From Maribacter sp. (GTDB lineage Bacteria > Bacteroidota > Bacteroidia > Flavobacteriales > Flavobacteriaceae), in NCBI GenBank assembly GCA_020629415.1, contig JAHDDL010000009.1, positions 39,230-103,229 of the forward strand: 64,000 nucleotides of DNA. The letters run 5' to 3'. The notes beneath the pieces are model-generated. The model was not told the origin of the DNA and did no database searches. It was given only the letters and a program-made list of their open reading frames with translations. Both the position numbers and the translations under genes were made by a program. Of this stretch, positions 6,979-15,539 are shown piece by piece; the stretch's first letter is position 1; each line of letters starts with the position of its first letter.

Positions 6979-9933
6979 TTAAAGGCTTTCGCAAGTGAAA
7001 TCTCTTTTTACACTTTGTTTAGGACCTTGCATTTTTTTACCGCTACTTTTCTCTTTAAGCATCATGGTAACCAACTCGTTTCTTTCTTTTTTAATTTTCT
7101 CACGGTTTTTCTTATCCATTTCCAAATCAAAATAGGTAACTCCTTCGATCATTGTCTTTTCTGCTTTGGTATAAACTGATAGCGGGTTGCCAGACCATAA
7201 GACCAAATCTGCATCCTTACCTTCTTTTATACTACCTACACGGTTATCTAAATGTAACAATTTTGCAGGGTTGATAGTAATCATTTTCCAAGCTTCAAGC
7301 TCGGTCAAACCACCGTATTTTATTGTTTTGGCGGCTTCTTGGTTCAATCTTCTGATCATCTCACGGTCATCACTATTAATAGCCGTTACCACCCCTTGCT
7401 TTTGCATTATTGCCGCATTATAAGGTATAGCATCGTTTACTTCGAATTTATACGCCCACCAGTCACTGAAGGTACCTGCACCTACACCGTGTTCTGCCAT
7501 TTTATCGGCTACTTTATAACCTTCCAGAATGTGGGTAAACGTGTTTATTCTAAATCCAAAATGTTCGGCAACCTTCATCATCATGTTAATTTCGCTCTGT
7601 ACGTAAGAGTGGCAAGAGATAAAACGCTCACCGTTAATAATCTCGGCCAGTACTTCCATTTCCTCGTCATATCGGTAAGGTTCACCATTTTTCTTTTTGG
7701 TGTCATATTCCTTGGCTCTTTGAAAGTAGTTCATGTATAATTGTTCCACCCCCATACGCGTTTGTGGGAAACGTGAAAAGCTGCCCCAATTACTTTGCTT
7801 TACATTCTCGCCAAGTGCAAATTTGATGAACTTAGGAGAATTGTCATATATGAGTCCGTCTGCTTCTTCTCCCCATTTTAATTTTAGAATTGCAGATCTG
7901 CCACCAATTGGGTTTGCAGAACCATGTAGTAATTGAAGTGATGTAACACCACCGGCAAGAGAACGATAGATTCCCATATGTTCCGGATCTACAACATCTT
8001 CCATTTTAACTTCCGCAGAACTGTTTTGACCGGCTTCATTTACCGCCAAAGCTGCTATATGGCTATGTTCATCAATAATGCCGGCAGTTAAATGTTTACC
8101 TGTAGCATCGATCACCGTTGCACCACCGGCGCTTAGATCTTTTCCTATTTTAACTATTTTTCCGTTTTTAACAAGAACATCTGTATTTTCCAATATACCG
8201 GCATCTTCACTTGTCCATACCGTGGCATTCTTAAATAATGTGTTTTGTGCTTTTGGTTTAGTTGCAAAGCCGTAGCCTAAATTAGGGAAGGTTACTGGCA
8301 TTACTTTGATAGCCGGCTCGTTGTTATTTTTTTCCGCTTCCGTTTCTGTAAACGATTTCAATTTTGTGGCAGTAAATTGAGATTCTGTACCATCTGGTAG
8401 TACCAATCTACCAGCTAAATTGTCAGATGCTTCGGTTACGGCACCTATCATTCTATATGTTTTTTCACCTTTGTCCGTTGCAAATGAAAGGGTAACCCAA
8501 TTGTCATCGTATGAAATTTTAGATGATAATTTTGTGGTGTCCTGTTTTACCTCGATTTTTGGTTTAGAAATTTCGCCTTTTATAGAAACATCATAGGATT
8601 TTCCCTGTACTGCTAAGCTGTAATCTCCACGAATATCTTTTGAATCCATTGAGTTTATGACATTTTTGGTCCCTTGTACCCAGTTTTCGTATAATGTGGT
8701 CGATTTATCAAAAACGTTGCCCGACGTAATCAAGAAATTTGCCAAAGCCCCCGTTTTTAAAGTGCCTATTTCGTTTGATTTGCCCAATATTTGTGCAGGT
8801 ACCGTAGTTAGGGCTTCTAGAGCTTTTGTAGAAGAAAGACCGTATTCAATGGCTTTTATCAATTTTTCTTTAAACTTTGCCGGTGATTTAAGATCGTGCG
8901 TAGTAAATGAAAACTGAATTCCGTTCTCTGCCAATACTTTTGGATTGGAAGGAGCTTGGTTCCAATAACGCATATCTTGTAAGGATACGTAATCTACGGC
9001 ATACGGGTTAGAGACATCATAGGCATCAGGAAAGTTCAATGGTACTATGAATTTTGCATTGGTGCCTTTAATTTCTTCTATACGTTCAAACTCATTGCCA
9101 CCACCTAAAATAGTATATTGTATACCGTTGGCATCTCCTATTTTATCTACACGTAAATCATGAGATTTGTCTTTGGCCTCAAAAATCTGCACCAAACTTT
9201 TATTTTCATTAAGTGCTTCTAAAGAAAGGTCTGTAGTGGTAGCATTGCCTTTAGCGTACCAATCTGCATCGCTATACATTTGTCTCAACAATGCTAATAC
9301 TCCCATTAATGAACCTGGGTAAGATTGTCCTTTTGCAATACTTCTGGTCAAAGAAAAATATTGGGCGGATTTGTCATCTAATATCCTATTGGCATTTGTT
9401 CCTTTTGCATTCAGGGCAATTAAGACTCCTGTACCTCTGGCAATACCATCTTGTATATGGGAATTTACGACACCAAATCCAGCTTCTCGTAACACCTTTG
9501 CTTCTTTGTCATCATAAGCAAACTTTTCAATTGCTTTGTTTTCTGGCATAATATGGTCGTTCCAGTAATAACCTTCTCTTGATGGTTCATATTGGGTAGA
9601 ACGACCTCCACCTTGTTTTTTCTTTGCTTGTTCTACTCCAAATTTAGAATATACGTCTATAAAAGATGGGTAGATAGATTTACCCTTTAAATCTATAATT
9701 ACGGCGTTCTTTGGAATACTTACAGAGCTTGAAGCACTGACGACCTTTCCGTGTTGGATCAATAATGTTCCGTTTTCTATTACTTGTGTAGGGGTTACAA
9801 AGATTTTTGCGTTGGTAAAAGCCGTGTAATTATTGTTATTGACTTTTATCCCTGCATTTTCCGGGAAATAGTCTTGTGCGGTCAAAAGTGAGCCATACCC
9901 AAGTAGGCATAGCACAAAAAATAGTTTTTTCAT
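6979..9933 (-). CDS. secreted tandem amidohydrolase (degenerate N-half, active C-half)
   Basis: Protein of 984 residues with a signal peptide (cleavage near A19). Residues about 30-430 form one amidohydrolase copy. It keeps the fold signatures, including TTVPAQILGKSNEIGTLKTG, but lacks the HxH motif (YPSFIDVYSK). Residues about 440-550 are a linker. Residues about 565-940 form a second copy with an intact site: IIDEHSH (H623, H625), SCHS (H775), FTHI (H801), INSDD (D855/D856), and the C-terminal signature INPAKLLHLDNRVGSIKEGKDADL. The active half resembles imidazolonepropionase-like and prolidase-type amidohydrolases. The substrate is unknown; a periplasmic peptide or amide is plausible. The following gene is a second HxH-less member. 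Confidence 0.88.
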   Translation of the reverse strand: MKKLFFVLCLLGYGSLLTAQDYFPENAGIKVNNNNYTAFTNAKIFVTPTQVIENGTLLIQHGKVVSASSSVSIPKNAVIIDLKGKSIYPSFIDVYSKFGVEQAKKKQGGGRSTQYEPSREGYYWNDHIMPENKAIEKFAYDDKEAKVLREAGFGVVNSHIQDGIARGTGVLIALNAKGTNANRILDDKSAQYFSLTRSIAKGQSYPGSLMGVLALLRQMYSDADWYAKGNATTTDLSLEALNENKSLVQIFEAKDKSHDLRVDKIGDANGIQYTILGGGNEFERIEEIKGTNAKFIVPLNFPDAYDVSNPYAVDYVSLQDMRYWNQAPSNPKVLAENGIQFSFTTHDLKSPAKFKEKLIKAIEYGLSSTKALEALTTVPAQILGKSNEIGTLKTGALANFLITSGNVFDKSTTLYENWVQGTKNVINSMDSKDIRGDYSLAVQGKSYDVSIKGEISKPKIEVKQDTTKLSSKISYDDNWVTLSFATDKGEKTYRMIGAVTEASDNLAGRLVLPDGTESQFTATKLKSFTETEAEKNNNEPAIKVMPVTFPNLGYGFATKPKAQNTLFKNATVWTSEDAGILENTDVLVKNGKIVKIGKDLSAGGATVIDATGKHLTAGIIDEHSHIAALAVNEAGQNSSAEVKMEDVVDPEHMGIYRSLAGGVTSLQLLHGSANPIGGRSAILKLKWGEEADGLIYDNSPKFIKFALGENVKQSNWGSFSRFPQTRMGVEQLYMNYFQRAKEYDTKKKNGEPYRYDEEMEVLAEIINGERFISCHSYVQSEINMMMKVAEHFGFRINTFTHILEGYKVADKMAEHGVGAGTFSDWWAYKFEVNDAIPYNAAIMQKQGVVTAINSDDREMIRRLNQEAAKTIKYGGLTELEAWKMITINPAKLLHLDNRVGSIKEGKDADLVLWSGNPLSVYTKAEKTMIEGVTYFDLEMDKKNREKIKKERNELVTMMLKEKSSGKKMQGPKQSVKRDFTCESL

Positions 9934-10107
9934 TGTGTTCGGTTTGAATTAGTATCTCTAAAAATACTCGGATTACTCAGCAAACACGGTCTATTTCACT
10001 TTTCTTTAACACTTGGTTTTTTAATTATAAAGAATCGCTATTATTTTCTTAAAAATTTAAAAAAAGGACCGATAAATTGAGCTAGGATCACGAAATTTCA
10101 TCCAAAT

Positions 10108-11175
10108 TTAAAGTGGATGATCTTTATGATAAGCTACCAGGAATAGTACTACGGCGCTATAACTCTTAATACCTTCTTTTTGGTTATTGGCTTTTAGAAA
10201 AGTATCGAATATTGATTTGAAAACCGGTTCCATAGGGTTTTCGTAAGAATTCCAAAAAATGGACATTTCTTGAAAGTTGCTTTTTACCCCAGAGTTCAGT
10301 TGTAGCATCAATTTATCAAAATCTTCGGTATTGGTTCTTCTAATATCGTTTAAACAATAACCTAGTCCATAGGCGTATGCCGCATATTTAAAATAAGGGT
10401 CTTTGTTATTAGAAGTTACTAGATAGCCTATAAAGTTTGTTTCGTTTTCCGCAGAGTAACCAATTTGATGACCTACCTCATGACCGGCAACAAATGGAAA
10501 TCTGAAGTTTGGTAGTAAGTCGTTTACCTGGGCCTCATTTGTAAACGGATTTAAATATCCGGCGTATCCCATGTAGGTCAACCCGGTACTGAACAATGAT
10601 CTTTTAATACTAGGCCTATCATATGCCAAAAAAGGATGAATCGTTTTTAGATCATCATAACCGTCTATCGTTTTATTGAAAATTTCTTTTTGGGAGTAAG
10701 GTATTTTTACCGCTAAACTTGAGTCTTTAGTTATGGCAATTTGTGTCTGGTTAGTTTTCTTAATTAACCTTTCCGTAAATTCAAGTAAATCTTGGTATTC
10801 TCTGTTTGGTACCAATTCTAGTTTCTTGGCCAATGGTTCTCTATAATAGTTCATGCCCCACATGACATGGAAGGTGAAATAGGCAACGGAGAGTACCATG
10901 GCTACATTTTGTAAAAATTTCAGTTTATTTCGCCAAATGTATTTTCTGTTCTTAAATAGGTAGGTGATGGCAAGTAGTATTAAAATAAAATAGATGATAT
11001 CGCCTACTGAAAAAGGAATCCAACCTAAAAGAAACCTAAAGAATTTGGAAATTACAGGATATAATCCCGTACTGTAATATTGCTCCACTAAATCGCTACG
11101 TGTGGCAAGCCATTTTACAATTATAATTTGTGGGACCAAAGAAATAGCAAGCGCATTTTTAAAAGATATCTTCAT
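10108..11175 (-). CDS. DUF3810 membrane protein with zinc-protease motif
   Basis: Protein of 355 residues with hydrophobic segments near 8-20, 55-73 and 88-105, then a large soluble domain. The soluble part carries H232-E-V-G-H236, a HExxH zinc-binding motif, followed by SAENETNF with acidic residues (E243, E245) placed to supply the third ligand, as in gluzincin metalloproteases. This matches the uncharacterised Bacteroidetes family DUF3810. It probably acts on the periplasmic face of the inner membrane. On the minus strand a -7-like box (CAAAAATA at 11181-11188) sits immediately upstream, divergent from pepD. Family assignment is good; protease activity is inferred. Confidence 0.82.
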   Translation of the reverse strand: MKISFKNALAISLVPQIIIVKWLATRSDLVEQYYSTGLYPVISKFFRFLLGWIPFSVGDIIYFILILLAITYLFKNRKYIWRNKLKFLQNVAMVLSVAYFTFHVMWGMNYYREPLAKKLELVPNREYQDLLEFTERLIKKTNQTQIAITKDSSLAVKIPYSQKEIFNKTIDGYDDLKTIHPFLAYDRPSIKRSLFSTGLTYMGYAGYLNPFTNEAQVNDLLPNFRFPFVAGHEVGHQIGYSAENETNFIGYLVTSNNKDPYFKYAAYAYGLGYCLNDIRRTNTEDFDKLMLQLNSGVKSNFQEMSIFWNSYENPMEPVFKSIFDTFLKANNQKEGIKSYSAVVLFLVAYHKDHPL

Positions 11176-11209
11176 TATCTCAAAAATAGCGAAATCCTTT
11201 TTCTATAAG

Positions 11210-11217
11210 TATTTTTG
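11210..11217 (+). promoter_or_regulatory. candidate -7 box for pepD
   Basis: TATTTTTG fits the Bacteroidetes -7 element TAnnTTTG and lies 26 bases before the pepD start. I see no good TTG at the expected -33 distance. Confidence 0.35.
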
Positions 11218-11243
11218 CAGGTACTAACCATGAAAATAATTAT

Positions 11244-12689
11244 ATGGATATTGATAAGTTAGAACCTATAGCTGTATGGAAAAATTTTTCTAGATTGAAT
11301 GCCGTACCTAGACCCTCAAAAAAAGAGGAAAGGGTAATCAGTTTTATGTTGGATTTTGGTAATGGTCTTGGTCTAGAAACTTTTTCTGATGAAATAGGTA
11401 ATGTTATCATTAGAAAACCTGCCGCAAAAGGTATGGAAGATAAGAAAATGATAACGCTGCAGAGCCATTTAGATATGGTACACCAAAAAAATGCCGACAC
11501 CGTTTTTGATTTTGATACCCAAGGTATAGAAATGTATGTTGATGATGATTGGGTGAAAGCAAAGGGTACCACATTAGGTGCGGATAATGGTATGGGTGTT
11601 GCCGCTATAATGGCGCTTTTGGAAAGTACAGAAATACAGCATCCTGCTCTTGAAGCTTTATTTACAATTGATGAGGAAACGGGAATGACCGGTGCTTTTG
11701 AATTGAAAGCAGGAGTTTTACAGGGAGAAATTCTTTTAAATTTAGATACTGAGGAAGATGACGAAATTGATATTGGTTGTGCAGGTGGTATTGACGTTAC
11801 CGCCACTAGAACATATAATGAAAAGGACGGAACTCACGGTGACGCCGGTTTAGAGATTACTGTAAAAGGTTTAAAGGGTGGCCATAGTGGTATGGATATT
11901 CATAAAGGTTTGGGCAATGCCAATAAGATTATGAATAGATTGCTCTTTTTAGGTCTTGATTATAACGTTCGCATCAGCTCATTGAACGGTGGTAGTCTTA
12001 GAAATGCAATACCTAGGGAAAGTGTTTGTAAACTAAATGTTGGTAGAAAGCATGCCAGTGAATTCTTTAAAAAGATAAATGAACTTTCTAAGGTTATAAA
12101 GGAAGAGTTAAGTGTGCAAGAGCCGGATCTGCAAATAGAATTTAAAGATGTAAAGCCCGCTAAAAAGGTGATGGGTCTTGGTGCGCAAGAAAAATTGGTA
12201 AAAGCTGTTTATGCAGCGCATAATGGTGTTTATGCCATGAGCGGGGCTATTGCTGATTTGGTTGAAACGTCTAACAATATTGCAATTGTAAAAGTTGAAA
12301 AAGGAGAGATAACTATTGGTTGCCTAACACGGTCATCAGTAGAAACGGCTAAGCTAGATCTGGCAAATTCTCTGCGTTCTGCTTTTGAATTAAGTGGTTT
12401 TAAGGTTAGTTTTAGTGGGGCTTATCCAGGTTGGAATCCTAATCCTAATTCTGAAATATTAACAGTAGTAAAAGATAGCTATGTTAAATTATTTAAGGAA
12501 CGGCCAAGGGTCGTTGCATGCCATGCAGGATTGGAATGCGGTATTTTGGGTCAAAATTATCCTGATGTGGATATGGTTAGTTTTGGACCTACAATTCTTG
12601 GGGCACACTCGCCAGATGAAAGAGTAAGTATTTCTTCCGTTCAAAAATTTTGGAGTTTACTTCTAGAGATTTTAAAGAATACAAATTAG
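11244..12689 (+). CDS. pepD: aminoacyl-histidine dipeptidase (peptidase M20C)
   Basis: Cytosolic zinc dipeptidase of the PepD type that splits Xaa-His and other dipeptides. Motifs in order: TLQSHLDMVHQK (first metal ligand), LGADNGMGVAAIMALLE (bridging Asp), FTIDEETGMTGAFEL (catalytic and metal glutamates), LLNLDTEEDDEIDIGCAGG, and GGHSGMDIHKGLGNANK in the dimerisation domain. The C-terminal CHAGLECGILG and SFGPTILGAHSPDERV complete the site. Its 481 residues match the family, and no signal peptide is seen. Transcribed alone, with a terminator 12 bases after the stop codon. Confidence 0.95.
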   Translation: MDIDKLEPIAVWKNFSRLNAVPRPSKKEERVISFMLDFGNGLGLETFSDEIGNVIIRKPAAKGMEDKKMITLQSHLDMVHQKNADTVFDFDTQGIEMYVDDDWVKAKGTTLGADNGMGVAAIMALLESTEIQHPALEALFTIDEETGMTGAFELKAGVLQGEILLNLDTEEDDEIDIGCAGGIDVTATRTYNEKDGTHGDAGLEITVKGLKGGHSGMDIHKGLGNANKIMNRLLFLGLDYNVRISSLNGGSLRNAIPRESVCKLNVGRKHASEFFKKINELSKVIKEELSVQEPDLQIEFKDVKPAKKVMGLGAQEKLVKAVYAAHNGVYAMSGAIADLVETSNNIAIVKVEKGEITIGCLTRSSVETAKLDLANSLRSAFELSGFKVSFSGAYPGWNPNPNSEILTVVKDSYVKLFKERPRVVACHAGLECGILGQNYPDVDMVSFGPTILGAHSPDERVSISSVQKFWSLLLEILKNTN

Positions 12690-12701
12690 AATTGCAGATA
12701 T

Positions 12702-12739
12702 AAAAAAAGCCCTTTAGTGAAGACTAAAGGGCTTTTTTA
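12702..12739. terminator. bidirectional terminator between pepD and the PPIase fusion gene
   Basis: Perfect inverted repeat AAAAAAAGCCCTTTAGT, loop GAAG, ACTAAAGGGCTTTTTT. Its A and T tracts serve both converging genes. Confidence 0.93.
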
Positions 12740-12749
12740 TTTGTTTTTA

Positions 12750-13889
12750 TTATTGGGTTATTCCCGTAATTTCCAAATCAAAGATTAAATCTGCATCTGG
12801 TGGAATTGGACCGCCACCTTGTGGACCATAACCTAAATGAGACGGAATGAACAAACGGACTTTATCACCCACTTTCATGGTTAAAAGTCCTTCTCTAAAT
12901 CCGGCGATCAAACGAGATTCTGGAGAGTAATCCATAGGTACCGGCATGTAACCGCCACCTTGTTGTCTTTTAATATCGAACATACCATATTTTTGAGCAA
13001 CTTCTTCATAGTTACTGTCAAATAAGGTACCGTCCATTAAGTAACCTGCATACATTACATTTACTTTCTGACCTACCTTTGGTTTTTCACCAGAGCCACT
13101 TTCTAAAGTCAATACTTTAAGACCTGAAGCCAAGGTTTGTGCTTTTGCTTTTTGAGCTTCGATCGAAGATGCAAATTCCGCTTTAATTTTTTTTACTTCC
13201 GCCAATTTTTCAGCTTTCTCTTTTTCAATAGCGGCCAGTCTTTCTTCTTCACCATCAAAATAATCAGTCATTATTTGTACCGCATCGAATTTGCGGGCCT
13301 CTTTGCCGTTTCTAATGATTTCAATAGTGTTCATTATAACCGGTTCTAATGGCTTGTTGCCTGCGCCTACTGGAACATTTGCAATAGAATCCACTACCTC
13401 CATACCTTCAACTACTTCTCCAAACACGGTGTGTTTGTTATTTAGCCAAGGTGTTTCTTTATGAGTAATGAAAAATTGACTTCCGTTGGTCGTTGGCCCT
13501 GAGTTTGCCATTGACAGAATTCCTTTTTTATCATGAACCAATGAATCGTTGAATTCATCCATAAATTTATAGCCAGGGTTTCCTGTTCCTTGCCCTAAAG
13601 GATCGCCCCCTTGAATCATGAAATCTTTCATAATTCTATGGAACGTTAATCCGTCATAATATTTTTTACCTTTATATTCTTCACTTACAAAAGTATTTGT
13701 TCCCTCTGCCAAGGAAACAAAGTTGGCTACGGTAACAGGTGTTTTTTCTTGCTCTAAACGAACAATAATATCGCCTTTAGATGTTTTTATATCGGCGAAC
13801 AAGCCGTCTCCTAAATCAGCTCTTTTACTGGTTTTGCAGCTAGCTAAAACTAGGGCAATTACTGCAATCAAGTACATTTTTTTAATCAT
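12750..13889 (-). CDS. lipoprotein with fused cyclophilin and FKBP prolyl isomerase domains
   Basis: Predicted lipoprotein (LVLASC, lipidated C18) of 379 residues, probably facing the periplasm. Residues about 30-195 are cyclophilin: FHRIMKDFMIQGGDP, MANSGPTTNGSQFFIT, WLNNKHTVFGEV. A charged, lysine/glutamate-rich stretch (about 210-245, probably coiled coil) leads to an FKBP domain (about 255-378) with VNVMYAGYLMDGTLFDSN and IPSHLGYGPQGGG. Both isomerase classes in one chain suggest a periplasmic or outer-membrane foldase. It follows gldI by 10 bases and is likely co-transcribed, pointing to folding of secreted or gliding proteins. Domain calls are firm; the client is inferred. Confidence 0.93.
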   Translation of the reverse strand: MIKKMYLIAVIALVLASCKTSKRADLGDGLFADIKTSKGDIIVRLEQEKTPVTVANFVSLAEGTNTFVSEEYKGKKYYDGLTFHRIMKDFMIQGGDPLGQGTGNPGYKFMDEFNDSLVHDKKGILSMANSGPTTNGSQFFITHKETPWLNNKHTVFGEVVEGMEVVDSIANVPVGAGNKPLEPVIMNTIEIIRNGKEARKFDAVQIMTDYFDGEEERLAAIEKEKAEKLAEVKKIKAEFASSIEAQKAKAQTLASGLKVLTLESGSGEKPKVGQKVNVMYAGYLMDGTLFDSNYEEVAQKYGMFDIKRQQGGGYMPVPMDYSPESRLIAGFREGLLTMKVGDKVRLFIPSHLGYGPQGGGPIPPDADLIFDLEITGITQ

Positions 13890-13899
13890 AATGGTCTTT

Positions 13900-14451
13900 T
13901 TAATTTACTGCGTTGTCTTCTTGTTTTTCTATTTTTAAAATGGTAATCGTAGATTTAATTGGAACATTACTACCTATTTTATTTTCATCTCCATGATACC
14001 CAAAAGCAATTGATGAAGGAAAAAGAAATGTAGCCCGTTCATTTTCTTTTAACATTTTAATAGCATCCCTAAGGCCTAAGAACAATTCTTGCTTATCAAC
14101 CTTATAGGTAACAACGCCAATATCTTCTTGAGAATAAATAGTATCGTTATCCAAGGTTAAAATGTCATAGGTAAATGCTACTAAATCATCTGTTTTTGGG
14201 GTGTAGTTAGTTTCTTCATTAACATTTAAATAATGAAACCAAGAACCGGAATTACTGTGAGAATAATGTTTTAGAGAGTCTAGGGCAATAATTTTTTGAA
14301 TTTTACTTTCTTCGGCTTCCAGCAGTTTTCTACTTCTTTCTATAGACGCCTTAAAGAAGCTTCCGCTTTTCGTTTGAACCGGTTTTCTTGGTTCAGGGCC
14401 ATCACAGCCTAGCGCCAAAATGGCTATGAATAAAACTAAAACTAATCTCAT
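13900..14451 (-). CDS. gldI: gliding motility lipoprotein GldI (FKBP-type prolyl isomerase)
   Basis: Lipoprotein of 183 residues (LALGC, C16) with an FKBP fold over residues about 75-178, including DTIYSQEDIG, LFLGLRDAIKMLKENERA and FLFPSSIAFGYHGDENKIG. Size, leader and neighbourhood match GldI, an FKBP-like lipoprotein needed for gliding and type IX secretion in Flavobacterium. It overlaps the DHH phosphoesterase gene by 4 bases and is followed by a second isomerase gene, so all three are probably one transcript. Its presence agrees with the T9SS-sorted giant protein at 49-57.5 kb. Confidence 0.9.
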   Translation of the reverse strand: MRLVLVLFIAILALGCDGPEPRKPVQTKSGSFFKASIERSRKLLEAEESKIQKIIALDSLKHYSHSNSGSWFHYLNVNEETNYTPKTDDLVAFTYDILTLDNDTIYSQEDIGVVTYKVDKQELFLGLRDAIKMLKENERATFLFPSSIAFGYHGDENKIGSNVPIKSTITILKIEKQEDNAVN

Positions 14452-15464
14452 GATTGTAATTGATTCTTATAAGCAGGTAACAATGATGTAAATTTAGCTA
14501 TGGTGTCTTCAATATTGTCATCACTTTTTCCGCCTGCCGCATTTGTGTGTCCGCCTCCATTAAAGTGTTTTCTTGCAAAATCATTAACGGAAAAATCACC
14601 TACCGACCTAAAAGAAATTTTATAAATTCCCTCTTCTCTATTTTCAATAAATATGACTGCAAATTTAATTCCGTCCAATGTTAGACCATAGTTTACAAAC
14701 CCTTCGGTATCGCCTTTTTGATAATTAAAAGTGTCTAATTCATCTTGACTTAACGTAATGTAGGCCGTTGAATATTCTTCTAATATTACCATATTCTTCA
14801 AAGCACAGCCCAATAAATGAAGTCTGCTTGGAGAATTTGTGTCATAAATACGATGATGAATTTCTGTGCCTTCTGCGCCTTTGTCCATAAGATCTGCAAC
14901 AACTCTATGGGTGTTGCTGGTTGTGGCTGCAAATTTAAAAGATCCGGTATCTGTCATAATACCTGTATATATACAGTTGGCCATTTCTGGGGTAATGCTA
15001 TTATCGTCCCCCAGTTGGTTGATGAGTACATATACCATTTCACAAGTAGAGCTCATTTTTACATCTGAATACATGATTTTAGCATAATCCGATGGCTCTT
15101 GATGATGATCTACCATCACAAAAGTACTTTTTGCAGATGCCAAAATATCGCTCATTTGACCAACGCGGCCTAAATGGTTGAAGTCTAATGTAAAAATGAT
15201 GTCTGCATTATGTATACATGCTTTAGATTGTGAATTTTCTTTTTCAAAATTCAATATTTTATCTGAGCCCGGCATCCATTTTAAAAACTTTGGATAATCA
15301 TTTGGAGCAACAATACTAGCTGTATGACCGGTGTTGACCAAATAATGCCAAAGTGCCAAAGTTGATCCAATGGCGTCCCCATCAGGATTTTTGTGTGGAA
15401 TAATTGCTATTTTCTTTGGTGAAGAAAGTAGTTTTTTTAGCTCGTTTAAGTGCTCTAAATTCAT
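14448..15464 (-). CDS. DHH/DHHA1 phosphoesterase (NrnA-like oligoribonuclease/pAp phosphatase)
   Basis: Cytosolic manganese-dependent phosphoesterase of 338 residues. The DHH domain shows IIPHKNPDGDAIGS near residue 25, FTLDFNHLGRVGQM near 95 and the namesake VDHH near 118. The DHHA1 domain ends with the conserved glycine-rich substrate loop FNGGGHTNAAGGKS near 305. NrnA-type members degrade short oligoribonucleotides or cyclic dinucleotide products and dephosphorylate pAp. A -7-like box (CAAAGATA on the plus strand, 15470-15477) lies just upstream of the start. It heads the unit containing gldI. Confidence 0.9.
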   Translation of the reverse strand: MNLEHLNELKKLLSSPKKIAIIPHKNPDGDAIGSTLALWHYLVNTGHTASIVAPNDYPKFLKWMPGSDKILNFEKENSQSKACIHNADIIFTLDFNHLGRVGQMSDILASAKSTFVMVDHHQEPSDYAKIMYSDVKMSSTCEMVYVLINQLGDDNSITPEMANCIYTGIMTDTGSFKFAATTSNTHRVVADLMDKGAEGTEIHHRIYDTNSPSRLHLLGCALKNMVILEEYSTAYITLSQDELDTFNYQKGDTEGFVNYGLTLDGIKFAVIFIENREEGIYKISFRSVGDFSVNDFARKHFNGGGHTNAAGGKSDDNIEDTIAKFTSLLPAYKNQLQS

Positions 15465-15539
15465 GGCGGCAAAGATACAATTTAATAATATAGGCTTTAA
15501 ACCGAATACCTTAATTTTACCCAGACTTAACTATCTCAT

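Noticed and set aside
11240..11806. Serine-rich 188-codon open frame on the minus strand
   Set aside because: It lies entirely inside pepD on the opposite strand and has no recognisable domain; a shadow of the pepD codons.
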